The translations under genes were made by a program, and so were the position numbers. DNA of 64,000 nucleotides, taken from Phymatolithon calcareum (Eukaryota > Rhodophyta > Florideophyceae > Hapalidiales). Below the pieces are notes generated by a model. It was not told the origin of the DNA and ran no database searches. It saw only the letters and a list, made by a program, of their open reading frames with translations. Location of the stretch: assembly GCA_977006965.1 (NCBI GenBank), contig OZ345353.1, positions 2,046,001 to 2,110,000 of the forward strand. Reading direction: 5' to 3'. Shown piece after piece: positions 24,021 to 35,004 of the stretch (the first letter of the stretch is position 1; every line of letters starts with the position of its first letter).

Positions 24021-24463
24021 GTTGGAAGTGTGACTGCTTGGTGCTCTATTCGCAACACACTTCAATATCAAGGAATGATCTCGGTACACGTGTACACGTG
24101 TCAAGTCGAAAGTCAAAGTGTCTCAGAACTTTGAAACAAGAAGATTGGCAGTGACACATGTCAAAGTATGATAAGAGTATGATAATCATACTCCCCCCAG
24201 TCAGTGGATGATTCCTCAATTTTTCTTGTTACACGTGTCATATGATATTATGACAAATTTGTTTAGGCTTAGAGTGTCTCCATCGTCAATTAGGGTTTTC
24301 TGATCAAGTTGATTGAGTTCTCAGGTGTATATAGTCTTGACGTGAGGTCCGCCAAGTCAATAAACCAAGGAAATCATTCTAGCCTATCTCAGCTTCCACT
24401 CAACCATTTTCCTTCAAACAAACTTTTTCTTTCTCCTCCTCAATTGCCGAACCTTCTGCAACA
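24021..24463 (+). repeat. Hybrid 3' LTR (G-type U3, F-type U5)
   Basis: Its left part matches G's 5' LTR (GTGACTGCTTGGTGCTCTA, CGCAACACAC). Its right part (TATCTCAGCTTC, CAATTGCCGAACC, CTGCAACA) matches F's 5' LTR and differs from G's. The following five bases complete the TCATC duplication of F. Confidence 0.85.
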
Positions 24464-25351
24464 TCATCAGGCTATCCTTCGCGATCATCAGGCTATCCTT
24501 CGCTATCATCAGGCTATCATCCAGGGCACTATCAATTACGGAGCTATCATCCGGCTATCCTTCGTGATCATCAGGCTATTCTTCGCTATCACCACGCTAT
24601 CATTCGGGGCACTATCAATTACGGAGCTATCATCAGGCTATCCTTCGCTATCGTGGGACAATCATTCAGGACACTATCCAGGCAATATCGTTCAAGCCGC
24701 TATCATCCGGCGTTTCTTCACGATCATCAGGCTATCCTTCGCGATCATCAGGCTATCCTTCGCTATCATCAGGCTATCATTCAGGGCACTATCAATTACG
24801 GAGCTATCATCCGGCTTTCCTTCGTGATCATCAGGCTATCCTTCGCGATCATCATTCTATCCTTCGATATCATCAGGCTATCATTCAAGGCACTATCAAT
24901 TACGGAGCTATCATCAGGCCATCCTTCGCTATCGTGAGACAATCATTCAGGACACTATCCAGGCAATATCGTTCAAGCCGCTATCATCCGGCGTTTCTTC
25001 GCGATCATCAGGCTATCCTTCGCTATCATCAGGCTATCATTCAGGGCACTATCAATTACGGAGCTATCACCAGGCCATCCTTCGCTATCGTGGGACAATC
25101 ATTCAGGACACTATCCAGGCAATATCGTTCAAGCCGCTATCATCCGGCGTTTCTTCGCGATCATCAGGCTATCCTTCCCGATCATCAGGCTATCCTTCGC
25201 TATCATCAGGCTATCATTCAGGGCACTATCAATTACGGAGCTATCATCCGGCTATCCTTCGTGATCATCAGGCTATCCTTCGCGATCATCAGGCTATCAT
25301 TCAGGGCACTATCAATTACGGAGCTATCATCCGGCTATCCTTCGTGATCAT
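24464..25351 (+). repeat. Satellite array, longest block
   Basis: It has about 888 bp of the 21-bp-period satellite. The marker GGGACAATCATTCAGG recurs near 24654 and 25094, with a variant (GAGACAATC) near 24930, giving higher-order spacings of about 164 and 276 bp. It is in register with 14462-14743 once F/G is removed. It is open in more than one frame but not coding. Confidence 0.92.
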
Positions 25352-25795
25352 TGTTGGAGAAGGTTCGGCTATTGATGAGGAGAAAAAAAAGTTTGGTTGA
25401 AGGAAAATGGTTCAGTAGAAGCTGAGATTGGTGATAATGAGTTCCTTGGTTTATTGACTTGGCGGACCTCACGTCAACACTATATAGACCTGAGAACTCA
25501 ATCAACTTGATCAAAAAACCCTAATTGACGACGGAGACACTCTAACCCTAAACAAATTTGTCATAATATCATATGACACGTGTAACATGAAAAAATGAAG
25601 AATCATCTACTGAGTGAGGGGGGTATGATTATCATACTCTTATCATACTCGGACACGTGTCACTGCCATTCTTCTTGATTCAAAGTTCTGAGCCACTTTG
25701 ACTTTCGACTTGACACGTGTACACGTTTACCGAGATCATACCTTGATATTGAAGTGTGTCTGCCACTAGAGCTCGAAGCAATCGCACTTCCAACA
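25352..25795 (-). repeat. 3' LTR of element H, reverse
   Basis: It is a full-length reverse LTR. Its left flank is satellite. At its right end CCAACA is followed by the reverse polypurine tract and the RNase H end of H. Confidence 0.92.
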
Positions 25796-25817
25796 CTCTC
25801 CCCCTGATCGAGGGACA

Positions 25818-28800
25818 CTACGCCATTTGCTTGCATACTCCCATCTCTTCAGCGAACTTGGCTGTCTTGATTCGATCGAGTGGCTTGGTTAGTGCATCAG
25901 CAACCATGGACTCAGTATTGCAGTACTTAATCGAGATCTTTCCTGTTGCAACAACATCACGAACGTAGTGATATTGGATCTCAATATGCTTGCTACGTTG
26001 AGTGATGGCAGCGTTCCTCCTGGTTGCGATTGCACTCTGACTCTCGGTATACAAAGTCATGACAGTGGGCTTCTGGAGACCTTGGATATCTGCGATAAGT
26101 CTTGACAGCCAAACAGCTTCCTTGGCGGCGGCACAGGAAGCGAGGTACTCCGCTTCACATGTTGACGAGGCGACGATAGTTTGTTTCTTCGAACACCAGC
26201 TTATGGCTCCCCCTGCAAGAAGGAACACATAGCCACTTGTTGATCGCCTTGTCACACGACATCCTGCCCAATCCGCGTCTGTGTACCTGATTGGCACCAT
26301 GTTCCCACTTGCACCGGACAGAATCCCATAGTCTCGAGTACCTGCAATGTACCGAAGAACGCGCTTAACACCCATCCAGTGACGCTTTATGGGTTTCTCG
26401 CAAAACGAAGAAAGCTTACCGACCGAGTCCGAGATGTCTGGGCGAGTGCCGACCATCAAGTACATCAGGTTTCCGATAGCTGGACGATACGGAACTTCGT
26501 CTCCAAGAGACTCGGTGATATCCACTTCCTCGATTGCGGTGTTCTTGTTGCTTGACTCCATTGGGGTAGGTGCCGGTTTCGAGTTCTCCATGCCGAAGCG
26601 TTCCAAGACCGACTGAGCGTAGACCGACTGCGAAACATGAAGGTCCGAAGAGTACGGTCCCGGCGAATCTCAAGCCCAAGGCATACACTTGCTTCATCAA
26701 GGTCCTTCATCTCGAACCGCTTGTTCAGCTCCCCCTTGATCCACGAAATGGCAGAGGTGTCGTTTCCAGCAATCAGTAAGTCATCCACATACAGGGCGAT
26801 GATCATGATGCTGTTTGACTTGTGCCGGACGTACAGACAAGGATCGTTGGGACTGCTTGAGAACCCGAGCTCGTCGATGAGGAACTTGTCGATCTTGGCA
26901 TGCCATTGCCGCGGAGCTTGCTTCAGACCGTATAGTGCCTTCAAGAGCTTGCAAACAAGGTTGGGACGCTTGGGATCTCGAAATCCGGCCGGAACTTCCG
27001 TGTAGATGTCTTCGTCAAGGTCACCATGCAGGAACGCTGTCACAACATCCATTTGGTGGAGTTCCAGATCATGGACAGCAACCGTTGCAAGTAGGATACG
27101 AATCGAGGTGAATTTCACGACTGGGGCATACGTTTCACCGTAGTCCACCCCATGCACCTGTCGGAACCGTTTTGCCACAATTCGGACTTTTGGGCCTGTA
27201 TCCTTGTCCTTGAAGACATACTTGCACGATAGCACGTTCATGTCGGAGTTGCGCGGAATCAGTTTCCAGGTATTGTTATGGACGAGTGAAGAATGTTCTT
27301 TCTCGATGGCTGGAGAGCGACATTCTCATTTGGAGTCGCTTCCTTAAAGGTCTGAGGTATTTGATGAGAAGACAAAACGGATTCCGATGCGAGATTGACA
27401 GATTCGAAGGCAAGCATTGCAGTGTGCGGGGGAGCTCTCCAGAAGTCAGTGGGAGGTTTTGAGACGCGAGCTGACCTGCGCAGAATGGGTTTGGCGATCA
27501 TCGGTGTAGTTACTTCAGATGCCGGTGGTGTTGTTGGTTTTTCTGCATCGTCCGCCTGCTGCCCTTCTTCGTTAGTCACATCGAGGTTCTTGTTATTTTC
27601 CTCCGAAGTGTCCTTAGCTTCAACCGTATCCTTACATGCTTGGACGACTCCGTCGTCTGGAATGTCAGTGGATACATCCGTTTCAGCCTCACCTAATCCG
27701 CAATCCGATTCGTCAAACATCACGTCCCTTGACACAATCACCTTCTTGGTGCTTAGATCCCACAGCTTATATCCTTTGGACGAAGTCGCATATCCCAGCA
27801 TAATGGCTTCACGAGTTCGACAGTCGAGTTTCTTAACCTTCTTTTTCGGAATCACGTACCAACACTTTATGCCAAATACAGGTAAGTGTCCCAAGTCTGG
27901 AGCGGCACCCATCCATATGTGATGGGGGGTCGTGTTCGAAGGAAGTCCTCGTGACGTAACTCGATTGCGCACATACACAGCAGTAGCAAGTGCTTCAGCC
28001 CAGAACTTCTTCTCGATGCCTCTGTGATGAAGCATCGAGCGCACCAAGTTGAGAAGTGTGCGGTTCATGCGCTCAGCCACCCCATTCTGTTGTGGAGTAT
28101 ATGCTACTGTGAGTTGCTGATGTATACCGTGTTGTGCCAAATATGCCTTGAACTCGTTGGAAAGGTACTCGCCTCCGTTATCGGTCCTAATAGCCTTGAG
28201 CTTTGGTGCAGTCGAAAAGTCCTGAACGTTCAAAGGCTTAAGCTTTCTCCAAGTATGGGTTTCAGCATACTTGTGGAACTTTCGAAAACACTCAAAGCTC
28301 TCCGACTTCCGTCGCATGGTGTATACCGTGGTCCATTTGGAGTGATCATCGATGAATGTGATGAAGTATCGAGAGCCTCCAAGTGATGGAATGTCGATAG
28401 GACTTAAGACGTCGGAATGTACGAGGTTGAGGACAGCTTCAGAACGAGTAGTACTAGACTTTGGGATAGGAGCGCGATGACCTTTGCCGGCAAGACAGCC
28501 CTTGCATGGATGTTCTGAGATTGGATTGGGAGCTAGGTTCACACCTTTGACCACCCCATGACGTACCATATCAGAGATACCAGAGGGATGGACATGAGCG
28601 AGACGTTCATGCCAAAGCTGGAGGCTAGCAAGACAAGAAACTTCGGTAACTTTATTGCCATCTGCAAGATCGAGTGAGTAGAGACTCTTGCGAAGTGTTC
28701 CTGTAGCAACCGTGTCATCATGAGCTTTAACATAGCAACGACTGTTCTTGAACGTAATCCCATATCCATACTCATCCATTTTGGATACCGATAGTAAAGA

Positions 28801-29819
28801 GTATCCAAAGTCCGGTGTGTGCATAACATCCCTGAGTTTGCATTTCGATGGCTTCCCATTTACATTGATCGTAATAATGGCATCACCCTTTCCAGCGATT
28901 GTGGCCTTAGCTTTCGTTCCCATTTCAACAGTAGACGACAGTTCGGTGTACGTGCAGAAGAGTGAGCGGTCAAACGTCATGTGGGATGTGCTTCCAGAGT
29001 CAATGATCCAGGACTTGGACTTCTCGGAAATGTCGGAATTGCGCACCTTGGCCATCAAGCATACAAAGTCGGAATCAGACATGACACGAACAGGTTCCGA
29101 CTCATCAGTCACAAATGCAGATGGTTTTGTTTGCTTTTCATTCCGACGTTTGTATCCTTCCGGAGCAAGGTGAGGAAATTTGGTCCAACACTTCACGCTC
29201 TTATGACCGGATCGATGACAATGGTCGCAGTGATCACGAATGCGTTCTCCATCACGTCTGGCTGTGAACAGTGCGGCAGTCTCAGCTTTCACGGTTGATG
29301 CTTCGACTCTCATAGACATACGCTGCTCCTCTTGCAAAAGTCTGCTCTTCACAAAATCGAGCGAGAATGACTCATCCTCGTTGCCAAGAGCATCGAGTGC
29401 ACTGATTAAGCTATCGTACCGTTCCGGAAGTCCGTTAAGCACAGCCATCGCCATTTCTTTGTCGTCGATATCAACACCCATTGACTTGAGGGTGGATGCG
29501 ATCTGGCGAATACGGTTCGTATAAGAAAGTATTTTCTCGTCCTCGAGCATTGTGGCGGTATAGAACTTGCGGCGAGCTGCCAGTTTGTTCAGTAGTGTAT
29601 GTCGTTCAAAGATATTGAGAATCGACTGCCACATTTCCTTGGCCGTATTCACATCTTGCACATGCTCGAGATGTTCATCCGAGAGAGAAAGTCCGATAAT
29701 AGCCTTTGCCTTGTTGTCACTTCGACGCCAGAGAGTGAAATCGTCCGAGTCCCGTGCTGGTGGATCGTCCTCAATGTGTTCATCAAGTTCGCGGAATGAT
29801 AGTACTAGCTGAACTTTCT
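25818..29819 (-). pseudogene. Copia element H gag-pol, lacking leader and gag N-terminus
   Basis: On the minus strand the copy starts inside gag (IQLVLSFRELDE) joined directly to LTR sequence. Primer site, leader and the first ~25 gag residues are missing. One 850-residue frame covers gag, CCHC, protease and integrase to about 27300. There a scrambled stretch breaks the frame before RT. A 2-bp loss near 26640 separates RT (YVDD intact) from RNase H, which ends at 25818. The same 5' junction is found in element I in inverted orientation. Confidence 0.9.
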
Positions 29820-30073
29820 CAATCAACGTGATCAAGAACTCTAATTGACGACGGAGACACTCTAACTCTGGACAAATTTGTCAAAATATCATATGACACG
29901 TGTAACATGAAAAAATCAAAAATCATCTACTGAGTGAGGGGAGTACGATTGTCATACTCTTAACTCTGACACGTGTCACCGCCAATGTTCTTGAATCCAA
30001 GTTCCGAGACACTCTGTCTTTCGACTTGACACGTGTACACGTGTCAAGAGATCGTACCTTTATATTGAAGTGT
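29820..30073 (-). repeat. Truncated 5' LTR of element H
   Basis: It has only the middle of the LTR, from the TTAGAGT box to GAAGTGT of the U3. The TATA-to-U5 half is missing, so this copy has no promoter or primer site. The U3 tip is also missing, and pol sequence of J follows. Confidence 0.85.
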
Positions 30074-30231
30074 CATTCGACGAGGAACAGTTCGCAAGAG
30101 TCCCTACTCGTTTGACCTTGCAGATAAAAATAAACTGCTAGCCTCTATCTTTGACATGAACGTCTTGCACATGTCCACCCTTGTTGTATTTCAGACATTG
30201 TACGTCATGGGGTGGTCAAAGATGTAAATAT
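30074..30231 (+). pseudogene. Copia element J, left piece (integrase zinc-finger region)
   Basis: It is a degenerate pol piece resembling the stretch GTLRKSLYSLDLADGNK ... VVKGVKIAP in intact copies. It ends AATAT at 30231, where element I starts. The same AATAT opens the continuation of J at 35005. Confidence 0.85.
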
Positions 30232-30528
30232 TGTTGGAAGTGTGATTCGTTGGAGCTGTAGTCGGAAACACACTTCAATATCAAGGTATGATCTCGGTAC
30301 ACGTGTACACGTGTCAAGTCGAAAGTCAAAGTGTCTCAGAACTTGGATTCAAGAACATTGGCGGTGACACGTGTCGGAGTATGATAAGAGTATGATAATC
30401 ATAGCCCCTCACTCAGTAGATGATTCTTGATTTTTTCATGTTACAAGTGTCATATGATATTATGACAAATTTGTTTAGGGTTAGAGTGTCTCCGTCGTCA
30501 ATTAGAGTTCTTGATCACGTTGATTGAG
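30232..30528 (+). repeat. Truncated 5' LTR of element I
   Basis: It starts TGTTGGAAGTGTG and stops after GTTGATTGAG, where gag sequence (AAATTCAGC) follows directly. The TATA box, poly(A) signal and U5 are missing. It differs at several bases from the 3' LTR of I. Confidence 0.9.
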
Positions 30529-33500
30529 AAAATTCAGCTAGTACTATCATTCCGCGAACTTGATGAACACATTGAGGACGATCCACCAGCACGGGACTCG
30601 GACGATTTCACTCTCTGGCGTCGAAGTGACAACAAGGCAAAGGCTATTATCGGACTTTCTCTCTCGGATGAACATCTCGAGCATGTGCAAGATGTGAATA
30701 CGGCCAAGGAAATGTGGCAGTCGATTCTCAATATCTTTGAACGACATACACTACTGAACAAACTGGCAGCTCGCCGCAAGTTCTATACCGCCACAATGCT
30801 CGAGGACGAGAAAATACTTTCTTATACGAACCGTATTCGCCAGATCGCATCCACCCTCAAGTCAATGGGTGTTGATATCGACGACAAAGAAATGGCGATG
30901 GCTGTGCTTAACGGACTTCCGGAACGGTACGATAGCTTAATCAGTGCACTCGATGCTCTTGGCAACGAGGATGAGTCATTCTCGCTCGATTTTGTGAAGA
31001 GCAGACTTTTGCAAGAGGAGCAGCGTATGTCTATGAGATTCGAAGCATCAACCGTGAAAGCTGAGACTGCCGCACTGTTCACAGCCAGACGTGATGGAGA
31101 ACGCATTCGTGATCACTGCGACCATTGTCATCGATCCGGTCATAAGAGCGTGAAGTGTTGGACCAAATTTCCTCACCTTGCTCCGGAAGGATACAAACGT
31201 CGGAATGAAAAGCAAACAAAACCATCTGCATTTGTGACTGATGAGTCGGAACCTGTTCGTGTCATGTCTGATTCCGACTTTGTATGCTTGATGGCCAAGG
31301 TGCGCAATTCCGACATTTCCGAGAAGTCCAAGTCCTGGATCATTGACTCTGGAAGCACATCCCACATGACGTTTGACCGCTCACTCTTCTGCACGTACAC
31401 CGAACTGTCGTCTACTGTTGAAATGGGAACGAAAGCTAAGGCCACAATCGCTGGAAAGGGTGATGCCATTATTACGATCAATGTAAATGGGAAGCCATCG
31501 AAATGCAAACTCAGGGATGTTATGCACACACCGGACTTTGGATACTCTTTACTATCGGTATCCAAAATGGATGAGTATGGATATGGGATTACGTTCAAGA
31601 ACAGTCGTTGCTATGCTAAAGCTCATGATGACACGGTTGCTACAGGAACACTTCGCAAGAGTCTCTACTCACTCGATCTTGCAGATGGCAATAAAGTTAC
31701 CGAAGTTTCTTGTCTTGCTAGCCTCCAGCTTTGGCATGAACGTCTCGCTCATGTCCATCCCTCTGGTATCTCTGATATGGTACGTCATGGGGTGGTCAAA
31801 GGTGTGAACCTAGCTCCCAATCCAATCTCAGAACATCCATGCAAGGGCTGTCTTGCCCGCAAAGGTCATCGCGCTCCTATCCCAAAGTCTAGTAGTACTC
31901 GTTCTGAAACTGTCCTCAACCTCGTACATTCCGACGTCTTATGTCCTATCGACATTCCATCACTTGGAGGCTCTCGATACTTCATCACATTCATCGATGA
32001 TCACTCCAAATGGACCACGATATACACCATGCGACGGAAGTCGGAGAGCTTTGAGTGTTTTCGAAAGTTCCACAAGTATGCTGAAACCCATACTCGTAGA
32101 AAGCTTAAGCCTTTGAACGTTCAGGACTTCTCGACTGCACCAAAGCTCAAGGCTATTAGGACCGATAACGGAGGCGAGTACCTTTCCAACGAGTTCAAGG
32201 CATATTTGGCACAACACGGTATACATCAGCAACTCACAGGAGCATATACTCCACAACAGAATGGGGTGGCTGAGCGCATGAACCGCACACTTCTCAACTT
32301 GGTGCGCTCGATGCTTCATCACAGAGGCATCGAGAAGAAGTTCTGGGCTGAAGCACTTGCTACTGCTGTGTATGTGCGCAATCGAGTTACGTCACGAGGA
32401 CTTCCTTCGAACACGACCCCCCATCACATATGGATGGGGGCCGCTCCAGACTTGGGACACTTACGTGTATTTGGCATAAAGTGTTGGTACGTGATTCCGA
32501 AAAAGAAGGTTAAGAAACTCGACTCTCGAACTCGTGAAGCCATTATTCTGGGATATGCGACTTCGTCCAAAGGATATAAGCTGTGGGATCTAAGCTCCAA
32601 GAAGGTGATTGTGTCAAGGGATGTGATGTTTGTCGAATCGGATTGCGGATTGGGTGCGGCTGAAACGGATGTATCCACTGACATTCCAGACGACGGAGTC
32701 GTCCAAGCATGTGAGGATACGGTTGAAGCTAAGGACTCTTCGGAGGAAAACAACAAGAACCTCGATGTGACTAACGAAGAAGGGCAGCAGGCGGACGATG
32801 CAGAACAACCAACAACACCACCGGCATCTGAAGAAACTACACCGATGATCGCCAAACCCATTCTGCGCAGGTCAGCTCGCGTCTCAAAACCACCCACTGA
32901 CTTCTGGAGAGCTCCCCCGCACACTGCAATGCTTGCCTTCAAATCTGTCAATCTCGCATCGGAATCCGCTTTGTCTTCTCATCAAATACCTCAGACCATT
33001 AAGGAAGCGACTTGAAATCTTAATGTCGACTTCTGGTCACCAGCGATTGAGAAAGAACATTCGTCACTGCTGCAAAACAATACTTGGAAACTGGTTCCGC
33101 GCAACTCCGACATGAACGTGCTACCGAGCAAGTATGTCTTCAAGGTCAAGGATACAGGCCCAAAAGTTCGAATTGTGGCAAAAGGGTTCCGACAGGTGCA
33201 TGGGGTGGACTACGGTGAAACGTATGCCGCAGTCGTGAAATTCACCTCGATTCGTATCCTACTTGCAACGGTTGCTGTCCATGATCTGGAACTCCACCAA
33301 ATGGATGTTTTGACAGCGTTCCTGCATGGTGACCTTGACGAAGACATCTACATGGAAGTTCCTGCCGGATTTCGAGATCCCAACCGTCCCAACCTCGTTT
33401 GCAAGCTCTTGAAGGCACTATACGGTCTGAAGCAAGCTCCGCGTCAGTGGCATGCCAAGATCGACAACTTCCTCATCGACGAGCTCGGGTTCTCAAGCAG

Positions 33501-34536
33501 TCCCAACGATCCTTGTCTGTACGTCCGGCACAAGTCAAACAGCATCATGATCATCGCCCTGTATGTGGATGACTTACTGATTGCTGGAAACGACACCTCT
33601 GCCATTTCGTGGATCAAGGGGGAGCTGAACAAGCGGTTCGAGATGAAGGACCTTGATGAAGCAAGTGTATGCCTTGGGCTTGAGATTCGCCGGGACCGTA
33701 CTCTTCGGACTCTTCATCTTTCGCAGTCGTTCTACGCTCAGTCGGTCTTGGAACGCTTCGGCATGGAGAACTCGAAACCGGCACCAACCCCAATGGAGTT
33801 AAGCAACAAGAACACCGCAATCGAGGAAGTGGATATCACCGAGTCTCTTGGAGACGAAGTTCCGTATCGTCCAGCTATCGGAAACCTGATGTACTTGATG
33901 GTCGGCACTCGCCCAGACATCTCGGACTCGGTCGGCAAGCTTTCTTCGTTTTGCGAGAAACCCATAAAGCGTCACTGGATGGGTGTTAAGCGCGTTCTTC
34001 GGTACATTGCAGGTACTCGAGACTATGGGATTCTGTTCGGTGCAAGTGGGAGCTTGGTGCCTATCGGGTACACAGACGCGGATTGGGCAGGATGTCGTGA
34101 GACAAGGCGATCAACAAGTGGCTATGTGTTCCTTCTTGCAGGGGGAGCCATAAGCTGGCGTTCGAAGAAACAAACTATCGTCGCCACGTCAACATGTGAA
34201 GCGGAGTACATCGCTTCCTGTGCCGCCGCCAAGGAAGCTGTTTGGCTGTCAAGACTTATCGCAGATATCCAAGGTCTCCAGAAGCCCCCTCTCATGACTT
34301 TGTATACCGACAGTCAGAGTGCAATGGCAACCGGGAGGAACGCTGCCATCACTCAACGCAACAAGCATATTGACATCCAATATCACTACGTTCGTGATGT
34401 TGTTGCAACAGGAAAGATCTCGATTAAGTACTGCAATACTGAGTCCATGGTTGCTGATGCACTAACCAAGCCACTCGATCGAATCAAGACAGCCAAGTTC
34501 GCTGAAGAGATGGGAGTATGCAAGCAAATGGCGTAG
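30529..34536 (+). pseudogene. Copia element I gag-pol, one nonsense codon, gag N-terminus lost
   Basis: From IQLVLSFRELDE onward a single frame runs through gag, CCHC knuckle, DSG protease, HHCC (CKGC) and DDE integrase to a TGA at 33013-33015, which replaces serine TCA in relatives. It then continues in the same frame through RT (IALYVDDLLIAG near 33560) and RNase H to 34536, followed by AAGGGGGAG. The only lesions are that stop and the missing first ~25 residues with the promoter half of the LTR. It is among the best preserved copies here. Confidence 0.92.
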
Positions 34537-34557
34537 TGTTCCTCGATCAAGGGGGAG

Positions 34558-35004
34558 TGTTGGAAGTGTGATTGGTTGGAGCTGTAGTCGCAAACACACT
34601 TCAATATCAAGGTATGATCTCGGTACACGTGTACACGTGTCAAGTCGAAAGTCAAAGTGTCTCAGAACTTTGAATCAAGAAGAATGGCAGTGACACGTGT
34701 CAAAGTATGATAAGAGTATGATAATCATACTCCCCTCACTCAGTAGATGATTCTTCATTTTTCTCATGTTACACGTGTCATATGATATTATGACAAATTT
34801 GTTTAGGGTTAGAGTGTCTCCGTCGTCAATTAGGGTTTTTTTGATCAAGTTGATTGAGTTCTGAGGTCTATATAATCCTGACTTGATGTCCGCCAAGTCA
34901 ATAAACCAAGGAACTCATTCTCACCTATCTCAGCTTCTACTCAACCATTTTCCTTCAATCAAACTTTTTTTTTCTCCTCATCAATAGCCGAACCTTCTCC
35001 AACA
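34558..35004 (+). repeat. 3' LTR of element I
   Basis: It starts TGTTGGAAGTGTGATTGG right after AAGGGGGAG and ends TCTCCAACA. Its sequence and the bases on both sides are copied in inverted orientation at 40283-40840. Confidence 0.95.

Larger units (their letters stand above)
14744..24463 (+). mobile_element. Nested copia composite F/G with target duplication TCATC
   Basis: The outer ends are a TG at 14744 and a CA at 24463, flanked by TCATC on both sides (14739-14743, 24464-24468). Inside, F is read to 18490, then the full G element begins. The last LTR (24021-24463) starts like G's 5' LTR (TGACTGCTTGGTGCTC) and ends like F's 5' LTR (CCGAACCTTCTGCAACA). It is therefore a hybrid of G's and F's 3' LTRs, and the rest of F has been lost. 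Confidence 0.85.
30232..35004 (+). mobile_element. Copia element I, target duplication AATAT
   Basis: TG at 30232 and CA at 35004 are flanked by AATAT at 30227-30231 and 35005-35009. The host sequence is the pol of J. The element has a 5' LTR cut at about 30528, a nearly intact pol and a full 3' LTR. Loss of primer site and leader must have happened after insertion, because a copy lacking them could not have been reverse transcribed. Confidence 0.9.

Noticed and set aside
26416-26779. Antisense ORFs inside copia pol (for example MRCSCCLTPLG-type and MSGRVPTIKY-type frames)
   Set aside because: They recur opposite the same pol positions in every copy and are frame shadows of the conserved coding strand.
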